A DNA stretch of 64,000 nt from JAUVPB01 sp965223695 (GCA_965223695.1 CBDCXJ010000035.1:65546-129545), one strand, 5' to 3'; positions 1-8,761 are shown, counted from the stretch's first letter. Numbers and translations: made by a program. The notes: generated from the letters alone by a model not told the origin.

Positions 1-355
1 GGCCATACATCGAGCCGGTCAGCTCAACGTTCTCGCGGCCCGTGAACTCTGGATGGAAACCAGCCCCGAGCGCGAGCAGCGACCCGACCGAGCCGCCAAC
101 CTCGAGCGTGCCGCTCGTTGGCTTGAAGATGCTCGCGATCAGGCGCAGCAGCGTGGTCTTGCCCGAGCCATTGCGACCGACGAGCCCGACGGCCTCTCCC
201 GGCTCTACCTCGAACGACACGTCGCGCAGCGCCCAGATGTCCTGGGCCCGTCCCCCGCGTCCGCGCAGAACGGCTTCCTTGAAGGTCAGGCGGCCCTGCG
301 CCTGAACGCGAAAGCTGCGGCTGACGTTCTCGGCGCAGATCGCTCCGGGTCGCAT
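1..355 (-). CDS. Polysaccharide ABC exporter ATP-binding subunit (partial, 3' end outside window)
   Basis: Only the first ~118 residues lie in the window. Reading the minus strand from ATG at 355 gives a Wzt/TagH-type ATPase: start MRPGAICAENVSRSF, Walker A GRNGSGKTT near residue 62, then the family motif GFHPEFTGRENVEL. An in-frame TAG just upstream supports this start. The family energises ABC-2 export of undecaprenyl-linked O-antigen or teichoic acid across the inner membrane. The probable partner permease is at 2288-3088 on the same strand, separated from it by hemE and a plus-strand gene, which is unusual because the two are normally adjacent. Whether the C-terminal glycan-binding domain of Wzt is present cannot be seen. 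Confidence 0.85.
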   Translation of the reverse strand, partial: MRPGAICAENVSRSFRVQAQGRLTFKEAVLRGRGGRAQDIWALRDVSFEVEPGEAVGLVGRNGSGKTTLLRLIASIFKPTSGTLEVGGSVGSLLALGAGFHPEFTGRENVELTGSMYG

Positions 356-391
356 CCGTCGAGACTACTCAACGGCCGGGAAGCGGCCAGT

Positions 392-1408
392 CTAGGCAGC
401 CTGCACGACTTCGACGAGACGCGTCAGCACGGCCGGATCGGTCTCGGGCAACACGCCGTGACCGAGGTTGAAGACGTGGCCGGCACGACCATCGGCGGCG
501 GCGAGAACAGCACGGGCTTCCCTCTCGACGCGCTCCCACGGCCCGAGCAACACGGTCGGGTCGAGGTTCCCCTGGATGCCCCTCTCGTACCCGATCTGCG
601 CCCACGCGTCGTCGAGCGAGACGCGCCAGTCGACGCCTATGACGTCGCCGCCGACCCGGGTCATTGCCTCGAGCAGATGCGCGGCTCCCGTAGCGAAGTG
701 CACGGTCGGTACGTCGACGGCCTCGAGGATCCGCGCCGAGTAGGGGGCGACAAACGTCTCGTAGTCGGCGACCGAGAGCGCTCCCGCCCATGAATCGAAC
801 AGCTGGATGACATCTGCGCCGGCCCGTGCCTGTCCGGCGACATAGAGCGCGAACGCCGCCGCGAGCTTGTCCATGAGCGCGTGCCAGAGCTCGGGCTGCC
901 CGTACATCAGCCGCTTCGTCTCGACAAACGTTCGCGACGGCCGCCCCTCGACCAGATAGCCGGCGGCCGTGAACGGGCCGCCTGCGAAGCCGACGACGGC
1001 GCGCCGCGGGTCGAGCGCTTCGCGCACGTGCGCGACGGCCTCGAGCGCGTAGGGGACGGTCTCGGCGGGCTCGGCCACGACGAGTGCCTCGATGTCGCCA
1101 CGGGCGCGGATCGGGCGCCCGACCACCGGGCCGACGCCCTCGACGAGCTCGACGTCGACGCCCATCCCGAGGACAGGAATCATGATGTCGCTGTAGATGA
1201 CCGCAGCGTCGACGCCGTGCCGCTCGACGGGCTGCAGGGTCACCTCGGCGCACAGCTCTGGCTGACGACAGATCTCGAAGAGGTCGTACTGGGCCCGGAT
1301 TGCCCGGTACTCGGGGAGTGAGCGTCCGGCCTGGCGCATGAACCAGACGGGCGTCCGCTCGACGGTCGAGCAGCGACGGGCGGCCCTGACCATGAGGGGC
1401 TGCGTCAC
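392..1408 (-). CDS. hemE: Uroporphyrinogen decarboxylase
   Basis: HemE converts uroporphyrinogen III to coproporphyrinogen III in heme synthesis, in the cytoplasm and without a cofactor. The N-terminal signature PVWFMRQAGRSLPEYR is present near residue 21, followed by IYSDIMIPVLGMG and FAGGPFTAAGYLVEG. The length of 338 aa is close to the usual ~350. A second ATG five codons in (MVRAARR) is an equally good start. The opposite-strand gene begins only 17 bp away, so any promoter must overlap one of the coding regions. No other heme gene is in the window, so hemE is isolated between parts of a polysaccharide exporter. Confidence 0.96.
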   Translation of the reverse strand: MTQPLMVRAARRCSTVERTPVWFMRQAGRSLPEYRAIRAQYDLFEICRQPELCAEVTLQPVERHGVDAAVIYSDIMIPVLGMGVDVELVEGVGPVVGRPIRARGDIEALVVAEPAETVPYALEAVAHVREALDPRRAVVGFAGGPFTAAGYLVEGRPSRTFVETKRLMYGQPELWHALMDKLAAAFALYVAGQARAGADVIQLFDSWAGALSVADYETFVAPYSARILEAVDVPTVHFATGAAHLLEAMTRVGGDVIGVDWRVSLDDAWAQIGYERGIQGNLDPTVLLGPWERVEREARAVLAAADGRAGHVFNLGHGVLPETDPAVLTRLVEVVQAA

Positions 1409-1425
1409 GCTCGTAGACTAGATCC

Positions 1426-2325
1426 GTGCCGAGCGTCGACGAGGCCCGCCCGCCGCGCCTGCCCGCTGGGCCGCTCGCCGTCGAGTGGCAGGGGTCCGAG
1501 CTGACAGACCTGCGCGCCGGAACTCAGCACTGGGCGCAGGTAAGTTTCCGCAACGCCGGCACGGTCGCCTGGCAACCGCCGGACGAGAGCGAGCGCGGCA
1601 TCTGGCTCTCGTTCCACTGGCTCGATCGACTGGGGAACGCCATGGTCTGGGAGGGGCATCGCACCCCGATTCCCGATCCGGTCAAGCCAGGGGAGAGCAT
1701 CACGCTCACGACGCCGATTCGCGGAGCCGTGCCGCCAGGCCCCTACCGCCTCGCCTTCGATCTCGTCGACGAGGGTCGCTGCTGGTTCGCCGACGTCGGC
1801 AACGCGCCGCTCGAGATCGATGCCGACGTCGCACCACGACTGCGCGCGCGCTCTCTGTCTGTCGAGATCGGAGCAGGCCCGGACGAGCTGGTGCGCTTGA
1901 CGCGCGCCGCCCTGGAGCGCCAGGACGAGGCGATCGCCGCCGAGGGTAACGTCGTTGCCCACCTCGCACCCGGGTGCATGCCACGCGCCGACTGGGCGCG
2001 CCGCCTGCTCAACGCCCACGACGAGGGCTACGCCGTCGTCGGCGGGGCCATCGCGCCGCGAGGAAGCGCCTTGCTCCATCGCAGAGCCCGGCGTCGGCTC
2101 GCCCCGTGGGTGCCCGGCACCGGGCGCAAGCCGAACTGGCAGCTGCCTCTGCTTTGCCCGTCGCTGGCGGCCGACATCCACCAGCCAATGCCGCTCGCAC
2201 AGTCAATCGTCGGGCTGCCGGCGATCGACATGACCGCCAATCCGGAGCCATGGCTCTACGACGGGCGCATCGTGATCGACGTGCCGCTCAGAGCTGTGCG
2301 GCAAGCTGGTCGTCGACCCGCCTGA
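1426..2325 (+). CDS. Hypothetical protein: Ig-like domain followed by a glycosyltransferase-like tail
   Basis: This 299-aa protein has no recognised family. Residues ~20-130 look like an Ig-like beta-sandwich (FRNAGTVAWQPP, LSFHWLD, PPGPYRLAFDLVDEG), of the type sometimes attached to actinobacterial glycosyltransferases. Residues ~160-210 (HLAPGCMPRADWARRLL, VVGGAIAPRG) resemble a short stretch of a GT2 fold, but no complete catalytic domain follows. It starts with GTG and has no clear ribosome-binding site. It starts 17 bp from hemE and its 3' end overlaps the convergent permease gene by 38 bp. It could be a decayed or minimal glycosyltransferase accessory protein. Function is unknown. Confidence 0.6.
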   Translation: MPSVDEARPPRLPAGPLAVEWQGSELTDLRAGTQHWAQVSFRNAGTVAWQPPDESERGIWLSFHWLDRLGNAMVWEGHRTPIPDPVKPGESITLTTPIRGAVPPGPYRLAFDLVDEGRCWFADVGNAPLEIDADVAPRLRARSLSVEIGAGPDELVRLTRAALERQDEAIAAEGNVVAHLAPGCMPRADWARRLLNAHDEGYAVVGGAIAPRGSALLHRRARRRLAPWVPGTGRKPNWQLPLLCPSLAADIHQPMPLAQSIVGLPAIDMTANPEPWLYDGRIVIDVPLRAVRQAGRRPA

Positions 2326-3088
2326 AGATCAGCGCAGCCAGCGTCAGGGCAACGATCGCCGCGACGACGCTGTAGAGCGCGTCGCCGGGTCGGGTCAGCG
2401 TCCCGAAGAACAGCGGATCGCGCACCGCCTCCAGACTTGGCGTGATCGGATTTCCCCAGTAGAGGATGGCGCGAATCGTGCTGTGGCCCTCGATGCCGGG
2501 CAGCGCGTCGAAGGTGTAGAAGATCGGCGTCAGAAAGAACCAGGGCAGGAGCACCGTCTGGATCAGGTGCTCGATGTCGCGGTACAGGACCGTGAGGCAG
2601 GCTGCGATGATGGCGAGCGCGCCGGTCAAGGCAACGAGCGGCACCAGCATCGGCAACGCGAGCCAGAACGTGCTGCGGGTCTCCGGGATGATGCTGAGGT
2701 TCAGTATCAGCACCACCACGAGCATCGCGAGCAGGGTGACGACTCCCGCGGCGGTGACCGAGAGCGGGAGAAGCTGCCGTGGAAATCTCACCTGCTGCAC
2801 GAGCTGAGCCTGCGACACGAGGCTCGAGCTGGCGGTCGTCATCACGCTCGAGAAGAACGTCCAGACAACCAGACCGGTGCAGACGAACAGTGCGTAGTGC
2901 TCGATCGCGAAGGCCCTCCAGAGCACCGAGAAGACGAGGGTGTACACGCCGACGAGAACGAGTGGGTTGAGAAACGTCCAGAGGAGGCCAAGCACCGACC
3001 CTCGGTAGCGAACCTGCAGGTCGCGCCGCCAGAGGTTGAAAAACAGGTCGCGGTACGTAAGAAGGTCGGCGTAGACGGCCACGCGCAA
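2288..3088 (-). CDS. ABC-2 type polysaccharide exporter permease
   Basis: A 266-aa membrane protein of the Wzm/TagG type. It has the typical N-terminal amphipathic segment and motif (NLWRRDLQVRYRGSVLG, LLWTFLNPL), about six hydrophobic segments, and the usual PWFFLTPIFY stretch near residue 185. With the ATPase at 1-355 it would export a lipid-linked polysaccharide assembled by the glycosyltransferases at 4.0-8.1 kb. It reads convergently into the gene at 1426-2325. Confidence 0.93.
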   Translation of the reverse strand: MRVAVYADLLTYRDLFFNLWRRDLQVRYRGSVLGLLWTFLNPLVLVGVYTLVFSVLWRAFAIEHYALFVCTGLVVWTFFSSVMTTASSSLVSQAQLVQQVRFPRQLLPLSVTAAGVVTLLAMLVVVLILNLSIIPETRSTFWLALPMLVPLVALTGALAIIAACLTVLYRDIEHLIQTVLLPWFFLTPIFYTFDALPGIEGHSTIRAILYWGNPITPSLEAVRDPLFFGTLTRPGDALYSVVAAIVALTLAALIFRRVDDQLAAQL

Positions 3089-3122
3089 ACGCTATCGCTC
3101 GCACGGGCTGAACATGCGCTCT

Positions 3123-3173
3123 GGAGTTTCGCGCACGCGAAACTCCGAAGGAATTCGCCCGCGGGCGAGTTCC
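3123..3173. terminator. Two consecutive palindromes of a recurring hairpin family
   Basis: Positions 3123-3146 form a perfect 11-bp stem (GGAGTTTCGCG / CGCGAAACTCC, 2-nt gap). Positions 3150-3173 form a 10-bp stem with one G-T pair (GGAATTCGCC / GGCGAGTTCC). They lie just past the stop of the minus-strand gene at 3177, consistent with a terminator for it. There is no T-run. The first stem recurs almost identically after dnaB and after rplI, so this is a repeated extragenic element. Confidence 0.6.
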
Positions 3174-3176
3174 CGT

Positions 3177-4001
3177 TCAGCGGGTGGCGAAGGCCGTTTG
3201 CAGGCCGGCGGTCTCGAAACCGCTGGGCACCTCGCTGGTGGTGACATATTGGTAGAGCGCCGTCTGGTAGATCGCCGTCAGGCTGGTCATCACCACGGTG
3301 ATTGCGGCAATGAGCGGCACGGCCACGACGATGCCGAGCATCGGGGAGACGGCCGCTCCGAGCAGCACGGCGACGATCACGACCGGAACGATCGCGATGA
3401 ACCCGATGATGCTGAGCCCCGCCTGCGCAATGAGGTTCTCACCCCAGGTGCGCTTGAACAGCTCGGCCGAGCGCGTCAGCGTCGCGATCGGCCCGAGCGC
3501 CTCGACAACCAGAATCGGCACCGCGAGGAACGTCACCACGCGAAATGCCATGCCGACGATGCCGACGACGAACTTGCCGACGCCGCCGACACGCTCCTCG
3601 ATGGCCCGCAGGATCGCGCCAACCGTCCAGCTGAGTACCGCCCACGGGACGATCACAGCGAGTCGCGAGGACGCCTTGGCGAGTGCTGAGCGAACGGTCG
3701 GATCGCCCCCCGACATACGCTCGAGCGCGCCGCCCACCATCGCAGCCTGGAAGTAGGTCGCCACGATCGAGAGCGCGAGGCCCGCGACGACGAGGACGAT
3801 GACGCCGCCCGTGCTGAGCTCGAAGTTCTCGATACCGGCAGCCGAGTCGTAGTCGATCGCGAAGATGAGGCCGATGCACACGCCGACGACGACGAGCGAG
3901 GCGACGAACGAGAAGATCGGCAGAGCGAGGAGCTCCCGGTCGGCCTTGAGCGTGCTCCACGAGGCCTTCGCGAGCTCGAACGAGCGCGTGAAGCGTTCCA
4001 T
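3177..4001 (-). CDS. DUF6159-type multipass membrane protein
   Basis: A 274-aa protein with about six transmembrane segments in three pairs. The N-terminal pattern MERFTRSFELAKASW followed by LKADRELLALP is typical of the uncharacterised DUF6159 actinobacterial membrane family. The middle carries LSWTVGAILRAIEERVGG and the C-terminus YQTALYQYVTTSEVP, also characteristic. Function is unknown. It is divergent from the glycosyltransferase gene at 4054. Confidence 0.75.
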   Translation of the reverse strand: MERFTRSFELAKASWSTLKADRELLALPIFSFVASLVVVGVCIGLIFAIDYDSAAGIENFELSTGGVIVLVVAGLALSIVATYFQAAMVGGALERMSGGDPTVRSALAKASSRLAVIVPWAVLSWTVGAILRAIEERVGGVGKFVVGIVGMAFRVVTFLAVPILVVEALGPIATLTRSAELFKRTWGENLIAQAGLSIIGFIAIVPVVIVAVLLGAAVSPMLGIVVAVPLIAAITVVMTSLTAIYQTALYQYVTTSEVPSGFETAGLQTAFATR

Positions 4002-4053
4002 CTGCCGCTCCTCTCCCCGTCTCTGTACGTCGATCGCCTAGCGGGAAGGCAGT

Positions 4054-5148
4054 ATGAGGGACGTGCCCGGTGCCTTGCGGATCGCGATCGACGTCACCCC
4101 ACTCTCGCATCCACGCACGGGTATCGGCAACTACCTGGTGGCACTCGTCCGCACGCTGGCCGAGGAGCCGGGCGTCGAGCTCGTCGGCTTCGGACCGACG
4201 CGAGCACGCGGGCGTCGCTTCATTCACGAGGCGCTCGAAGGGGTCGAGCTCGACCTGCGCCTCGTCCGCGTGCCGTACTCGCAGGCCGTGCGCCGGCACT
4301 GGAGCCAGCTCGGCCGGCCGCCAGCCGAGCGCTTTATCGGCTCCTTCGACGTTCTCCATTTCTCCGACTGGATGTACCCGCCGCAACGCGCAGGCCTGCG
4401 GGCCACGACGATCTACGACCTCGTGCCGCTGCACTTTCCCGCCTGGACGACAGAGGCCACGCGCACGATGCACTCGCGCAAGTACGAGGCGGCGCAGCAC
4501 GATTGCGACATGATCGTCGCGATCTCGGAGTACACGGCGCTCGACATCGTGGAGACGCTCGGGATCGACAGCGGCCGGATCGTCGTTGCCTACCCCGCGG
4601 TCGATGCGCGCTACTCGCCTGAGGGCCCGCCGGGTTCGATCGAGCCGCCGTACATCCTTGCCGTCTCGACCCTCGAGCCGCGCAAGGGCCTGCGGGAGCT
4701 GATCGCGGCCTTCGGGCTGCTGCGCGAGCGCGCTCCCGACGTTCGTCTCGTGATCGCCGGCGCCAGCGGGTGGGGCGAGCAGCTCGAGCTCGAGGCCCAC
4801 GGCGTGCACTGGATCGGCTACGTCTCTGACGATGAGCTTGCCGCCCTCTATCGCTCGGCCGCGGCGCTCGCCTACCCGTCGCGCTTCGAGGGCTTTGGGC
4901 TGCCAATCGTCGAGGGCATGGCCTCGGGCACGCCGGTGGTGACGTCCGAGCATCCTTCCGTCGACGAGGCGAGCGGGGAGGCGGCGATCCGTTGCGACCC
5001 GGACGACGCCGACGGGTTCGCCGAGGCGATGCTGCGTGCGCTCGAAGCCGACCGGGAAACCGTCGATGCAGGCCTTCGGCACGCGACAGGCTTTACCGCA
5101 GAGGCGTGTGCGAGGATCGTGCTCGAGGGCTACCGCGCACGCGTCTGA
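4054..5148 (+). CDS. GT4-family glycosyltransferase
   Basis: A GT-B retaining glycosyltransferase of 364 aa. The N-terminal Rossmann domain starts at IAIDVTPLSHPRTGIGNY, the glycine-rich acceptor-site loop of GT4 enzymes. The C-terminal donor-binding half shows LAVSTLEPRKGL, YVSDDELAALYR and the conserved nucleotide-sugar motif PSRFEGFGLPIVEGMASGTPVV near residue 275, with the EX7E glutamates. It probably adds a sugar to a lipid-linked surface polysaccharide. It is first of a tight run of glycosyltransferases and is followed after 13 bp by a close paralogue. Confidence 0.93.
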   Translation: MRDVPGALRIAIDVTPLSHPRTGIGNYLVALVRTLAEEPGVELVGFGPTRARGRRFIHEALEGVELDLRLVRVPYSQAVRRHWSQLGRPPAERFIGSFDVLHFSDWMYPPQRAGLRATTIYDLVPLHFPAWTTEATRTMHSRKYEAAQHDCDMIVAISEYTALDIVETLGIDSGRIVVAYPAVDARYSPEGPPGSIEPPYILAVSTLEPRKGLRELIAAFGLLRERAPDVRLVIAGASGWGEQLELEAHGVHWIGYVSDDELAALYRSAAALAYPSRFEGFGLPIVEGMASGTPVVTSEHPSVDEASGEAAIRCDPDDADGFAEAMLRALEADRETVDAGLRHATGFTAEACARIVLEGYRARV

Positions 5149-5161
5149 CAGACTCGGCTCG

Positions 5162-6232
5162 ATGCGTCCGCTTCGCGTGGGGATCGACGTCTCGGCCCTG
5201 GAGCTGACCCGGGCGGGCACGGCGCGGCACGTACGGTCGCTGCTCGAGCGGCTCCGCGGAGATCCCGAGCTCGATCTCGTCGAGTATGCGCGACCCGGAG
5301 TGTCCAAACCGGCAAAGCTCATGCGTGACATGCGCTGGTATCCGCAGCTCTCGCGCCGCGCCGAGGCCGACGGAGTCGAGCTGCTTCACTGCCCGACCCA
5401 GCGCGCTCCGGTGCGCTCGAGTGTGCCGATGGTCGTGACGATCCATGACCTCGCAGTTCTGCGCCATCCGCGAACGTTCAACGCCTGGACGCGCGAGTAC
5501 TCGGCCCGCACGGTCCCCGCGATCGTCCGCGGAGCCGATCATCTCATCGCCGTGTCGGCGTTCACCAAGCGTGAGATCGTGGGCCATCTCACCGTGCCGG
5601 ACGAGCGCATAAGCGTGATCCCCAACGGCGTCGCGGAGCCCTTCGAGCCGTGGGGGCCACGGGCGTCGGGCCGCTACGTGCTCGCCGTGTCGACGCGCGA
5701 GCCACGCAAGAACCTGACACGCACCGTGCAGGGCTTTCGACGCGCGCGCGTGCCCGGCGCCGAGCTGCGACTGGTTGGCGTGCCCGGCGCCGAGCTGCGA
5801 CTGGTTGGCGCGCCCGGCTGGGGCGACGCTGGCGTAGCGAACACGGCGCATGTCAGGCCGCTCGGTCACGTGGATGACGAGGAGCTTGCTGCGCTGTACC
5901 GGGGCGCCCTCTGCGTCGTCTACCTCTCGCTGTATGAGGGCTTCGGCCTGCCGCCGCTTGAGGCGATGGCCTGCGGTGCGCCAACCGTGGTGCCTGACGG
6001 ACCGCCCTACGATGAGTTCTCAAGCGGCGCAGCAGTCCAGGTCGACGCGACGGACCCGGACGCGATCGCCGTAGGCATCGTCGACGCAATCGAACGGCGA
6101 CGCGAGCTGGCGGCGGCAAGCATCGAGCGGGCTGGCGCCTACTCCTGGGACGCGGCGGCCCAGGCCACCCGGCGGGTGTACGAGCGGGTCGCGCAGGCAA
6201 CGCCCGGCGAGGGTCCCGGGCAGATGGAATGA
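5162..6232 (+). CDS. GT4-family glycosyltransferase with internal 10-residue duplication
   Basis: The start is taken at ATG 5162 (MRPLRVGIDVSALEL), which aligns with the N-terminus of the preceding paralogue; the frame stays open upstream but there overlaps the previous gene. Motifs: LAVSTREPRKNL, GHVDDEELAALYRG and YEGFGLPPLEAMACGAP. The donor domain contains VPGAELRLVG twice in tandem, encoded by a perfect 30-bp repeat. GT4 enzymes have one such strand (RLVGAPGWGD) here, so the extra copy should lengthen a surface loop or disturb the fold. The last four bases overlap the next gene (ATGA), indicating translational coupling. Confidence 0.9.
   Translation: MRPLRVGIDVSALELTRAGTARHVRSLLERLRGDPELDLVEYARPGVSKPAKLMRDMRWYPQLSRRAEADGVELLHCPTQRAPVRSSVPMVVTIHDLAVLRHPRTFNAWTREYSARTVPAIVRGADHLIAVSAFTKREIVGHLTVPDERISVIPNGVAEPFEPWGPRASGRYVLAVSTREPRKNLTRTVQGFRRARVPGAELRLVGVPGAELRLVGAPGWGDAGVANTAHVRPLGHVDDEELAALYRGALCVVYLSLYEGFGLPPLEAMACGAPTVVPDGPPYDEFSSGAAVQVDATDPDAIAVGIVDAIERRRELAAASIERAGAYSWDAAAQATRRVYERVAQATPGEGPGQME
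5748..5810 (+). repeat. 30-bp tandem duplication inside a glycosyltransferase gene
   Basis: The unit at 5750-5779 is repeated exactly at 5780-5809, and period-30 identity extends over 5748-5810. It is in frame and adds ten residues. Exact identity at both wobble positions and context indicates a recent slippage duplication or an assembly artefact. Confidence 0.95.
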
Positions 6233-7341
6233 CGAAGCCGCTGGTCGTCATCGATGCCGACACGCTCGGGCGCCAGCGCACGGGCGACGAGAGCTACGTC
6301 GCGAACTTGCTCCGCGAGCTACCCGTGGTCGCCGACGATCTTCGTCTGGTCGCCGTGACGCGACGACCCGACCTCGTCCCGCCCGGGGTGGAGCCCCTCG
6401 AGCTACCTGCGCGCAGTCAGATCTACCGCATGAGCGTGAGTCTGCCGCGCCTGCTGCGTGGGCTCACCCCGGCGCTCTCGCATTTTCAGTACGGCGTGCC
6501 ACTCGGCTACAGGGGCCGCTCGGTCGTCACGGTGCACGACCTCTCGTTCGAGCGCGACACGTCGCTGATCGGCGCGCGCGATCGGTTCGTCTTCCGCCGC
6601 GCCGTGCGCCGTTCGGTCCGGCGAGCTGCTGCTGTCCTCACCGTGTCGGAGTTCACACGCAGTGAGATTCTCGACGCCTATGGCGTGGACCCTGGTCGGG
6701 TTGTGGCGTTCCCGAACGGGCTCGACCCAGAGTTCACCGCCGTTGCCGGGGCGACCGCGGCGGCGGCGCCCGAGCCGTCCACGGCGGGGGGACGCAGTGG
6801 CCGTCCGTTTGCTCTCTTCGTCGGGACGTTGCAGCCGCGCAAGGACCCGCTGACGGCGATCGAGGCGGTCGCCCTCGTCGAGCCCGAGCTCGACCTCGTA
6901 ATGGTCGGTCCGGACAAGGGGAGCGAGGCCGACGTCCGTGCAGCCATCAGCCGCCTGGGCCTTGAGGAGCGCGTCTCGCTGCTCGGTCACGTCGAGCCGA
7001 CGCGGCTCGCGGGCTTGTACCGAAGGGCCGCCTGTCTGGTTTTCCCGTCGCGCTACGAGGGCTTCGGGCTGCCGGTCATCGAGGCGATGGCCTGCGGCAC
7101 ACCGGTGGTCGCCGCAAACACGACCTCCATTCCCGAGGTCGCGGGGGACGCCGCGGTACTCGTCGAACCCGGCCGCACATCCGCGCTGACAGGAGGGATC
7201 GAGCGCGCGCTCGCCGACCGCGAGCGGCTAGTGGCCCTCGGGCTCGAGAGAGCGAAACGCTTCTCGTGGCGCGCAACGGCGGCGGCTGTCGCAGACGTGT
7301 ACAGACGCCTGCTCGCCAACGACTGGAGCGGCGCCAGGTGA
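6229..7341 (+). CDS. GT4-family glycosyltransferase
   Basis: 370 aa; overlaps the preceding gene by 4 bp. The N-terminus VVIDADTLGRQRTGDESY is the acceptor-domain glycine loop. The donor domain has FVGTLQPRKDPLTAI, GHVEPTRLAGLYRRA and YEGFGLPVIEAMACGTPVV. It is a paralogue of the two upstream enzymes, so the three probably add successive sugars or act on related acceptors in one polysaccharide pathway. A short Ala/Pro-rich insertion (~residues 175-195) lies between the two domains. Confidence 0.93.
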   Translation: MTKPLVVIDADTLGRQRTGDESYVANLLRELPVVADDLRLVAVTRRPDLVPPGVEPLELPARSQIYRMSVSLPRLLRGLTPALSHFQYGVPLGYRGRSVVTVHDLSFERDTSLIGARDRFVFRRAVRRSVRRAAAVLTVSEFTRSEILDAYGVDPGRVVAFPNGLDPEFTAVAGATAAAAPEPSTAGGRSGRPFALFVGTLQPRKDPLTAIEAVALVEPELDLVMVGPDKGSEADVRAAISRLGLEERVSLLGHVEPTRLAGLYRRAACLVFPSRYEGFGLPVIEAMACGTPVVAANTTSIPEVAGDAAVLVEPGRTSALTGGIERALADRERLVALGLERAKRFSWRATAAAVADVYRRLLANDWSGAR

Positions 7342-7372
7342 TCACCCGGCGAATCTGCCGCGGGCCATCGAT

Positions 7373-8140
7373 ATGAGCACGGGCGTCGCCGGTGTGATCG
7401 TCACGCACGAGCCGAGCGCGGACCTCGTCGACTGTATCGAGGCGCTGGCGCCTCAGGTCGCCGAGCTCGTTCTCGTTGCCAATCTGCCGATCGAGCTGCC
7501 ACCGCTTCCCGACCATGCCCACGTGATACGCAACGAGTCGCCACGAGGCTTCGCCGCGAACGTCAACCTCGGTGTCGGGGCCACGCGGGCGCCATGGATC
7601 GTCGTGGCGAACCCCGACACGCGGCCGGCAGAAGACGTGATCGCACGCCTGTGCGCGTTCGCCGACGAGTCGCCTCGAGCCGGTGTGATCGGACCGGAGC
7701 TACGCCACCCTGACGGAGGCTGGCAGCCGACACGACGGACGTTTCCGACCGTGTGGGGCACGATCGTGCGCCGCACGCCGCTGCGGCTCGTGCTCAGGCC
7801 GCGACAGCGCCAGCGACGCCACTACCTGCTCGACGAGCGGCCGACCGAGCCGGTCCGCGCAGACTGGATGATCGGCGCGTTCCTGCTGCTTCGGCGCGAG
7901 ATGCTCGAGGAGCTCGGCGGGTTCGACGCGGGCTACCGGCTCTACGGCGAGGACATCGACCTCTGTTACCGGGCGATGCGCGCAGGCTGGGAGCGCTGGC
8001 TCGTACCCGGAGCGGTCGTCTCGCACCGACACGCCCGCGTGACCGACCGCCGCTACCTGACGCACCGCACGCTCTGGCACTGGCGCAGCATCGGACGTTT
8101 TGTGCGCAAGCATCCCGAGCGGCTGCGCGCACTGAGGTAG
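7373..8140 (+). CDS. GT2-family glycosyltransferase (rhamnosyltransferase-like)
   Basis: 255 aa, GT-A fold inverting enzyme. It starts GVAGVIVTHEPSADLVDCI and has the metal-binding region VANPDTRP near residue 80 (DXD-like). The acceptor and catalytic region contains DWMIGAFLLLRREMLEELGGF followed by LYGEDIDLCYRAMRAGW, the ED/LxxR motif typical of WbbL-type transferases. It is the last intact gene of the polysaccharide run. Specificity cannot be read from sequence. Confidence 0.92.
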   Translation: MSTGVAGVIVTHEPSADLVDCIEALAPQVAELVLVANLPIELPPLPDHAHVIRNESPRGFAANVNLGVGATRAPWIVVANPDTRPAEDVIARLCAFADESPRAGVIGPELRHPDGGWQPTRRTFPTVWGTIVRRTPLRLVLRPRQRQRRHYLLDERPTEPVRADWMIGAFLLLRREMLEELGGFDAGYRLYGEDIDLCYRAMRAGWERWLVPGAVVSHRHARVTDRRYLTHRTLWHWRSIGRFVRKHPERLRALR

Positions 8141-8184
8141 CCGGCTCGCCGGGCCGTACGGCGACTCGACCGGCCCAAGCGGCT

Positions 8185-8390
8185 TTAGCGCCGCCGGAGC
8201 AGTCGAGATCGCCAGCGATCGAGCGACTCTACGACGCGCCAGACCCGCCGCTCCTGCATCTCGGTGATCTGCCCCTTGAGACGCTCGATCTCTTCGACGA
8301 GACTCGAGATCCAGGCATCGCGCTCCTCTTTCTCGGCCCGCTGACGCTCGGCAATGCGGTCCTCTGTGGCGGCCTGCTTCGCCACGCGTA
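8185..8390 (-). pseudogene. 3' remnant of a gene ending in a coiled coil, cut by an IS fragment
   Basis: About 65 codons remain, with sequence RIAERQRAEKEERDAW then LVEEIERLKGQITEMQERRV, ending RWRSRLLRRR and a TAA at 8185. This charged heptad-like tail followed by a basic end is common at the C-termini of glycosyltransferases and SAM methyltransferases of polysaccharide clusters. No promoter or start belongs to it: upstream it runs into IS3 orfB in another frame. It is most likely the tail of a cluster gene whose front was lost when the insertion sequence arrived. Confidence 0.55.
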
Positions 8391-8486
8391 ATAGCCCGCG
8401 CCCGATACACCAAGCACGCGACAGGCAACCTCGACGGGTAACCCCGCGCCGGCGATCACGGCGATCGCCTCGAACCGCCTTTTGGG
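8386..8486 (-). pseudogene. IS3-family OrfB, 5' fragment
   Basis: In the -1 frame relative to orfA the sequence reads APKRRFEAI, then AGAGLPVEVACRVLGVSGAG and YYAWRSRPP, which is the invariant start of IS3 OrfB. After RPP the similarity stops, and the open frame continues only as the wrong frame of the coiled-coil gene remnant. The rve integrase core is absent. Confidence 0.75.
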
Positions 8487-8761
8487 CGCACCGACTCCTT
8501 CAACAACTCCGTGGCGCGGCGATGAACCGCGACCTCCGTCTCGAGCTCCTTGATTCTCGCCCTGGCCGCGCGCAGCTCCTCGCGCTCCTCAGAGCTCAAC
8601 CCGGGCAGCTCGCCCCGATCGATCCTCTCCTGACGGCGCCACGAGTAGATCGACTGCTCACTGACCTCCAACAGCCGCGCCACCTCCGCCACCGGCTTCC
8701 CAGCCGCGACCAGATCAAGCGCCCGCCGACGAAACTCCGCCGGATACCCCTTCCGCGACAT
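8456..8761 (-). CDS. IS3-family transposase OrfA (helix-turn-helix subunit)
   Basis: 101 aa. It begins MSRKGYPAEFRRRALDLVAAG and has the IS3 HTH (VAEVARLLEVSEQSIYSWRRQ), then a leucine-zipper-like stretch RARIKELETEVAVHRRATEL used for OrfA/OrfAB multimerisation. GGAGG lies 6 nt before the ATG. Near its end the sequence CCCAAAAGG (minus strand of 8478-8486) allows a -1 shift into orfB, as in the family. Confidence 0.88.
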   Translation of the reverse strand: MSRKGYPAEFRRRALDLVAAGKPVAEVARLLEVSEQSIYSWRRQERIDRGELPGLSSEEREELRAARARIKELETEVAVHRRATELLKESVRPKGGSRRSP

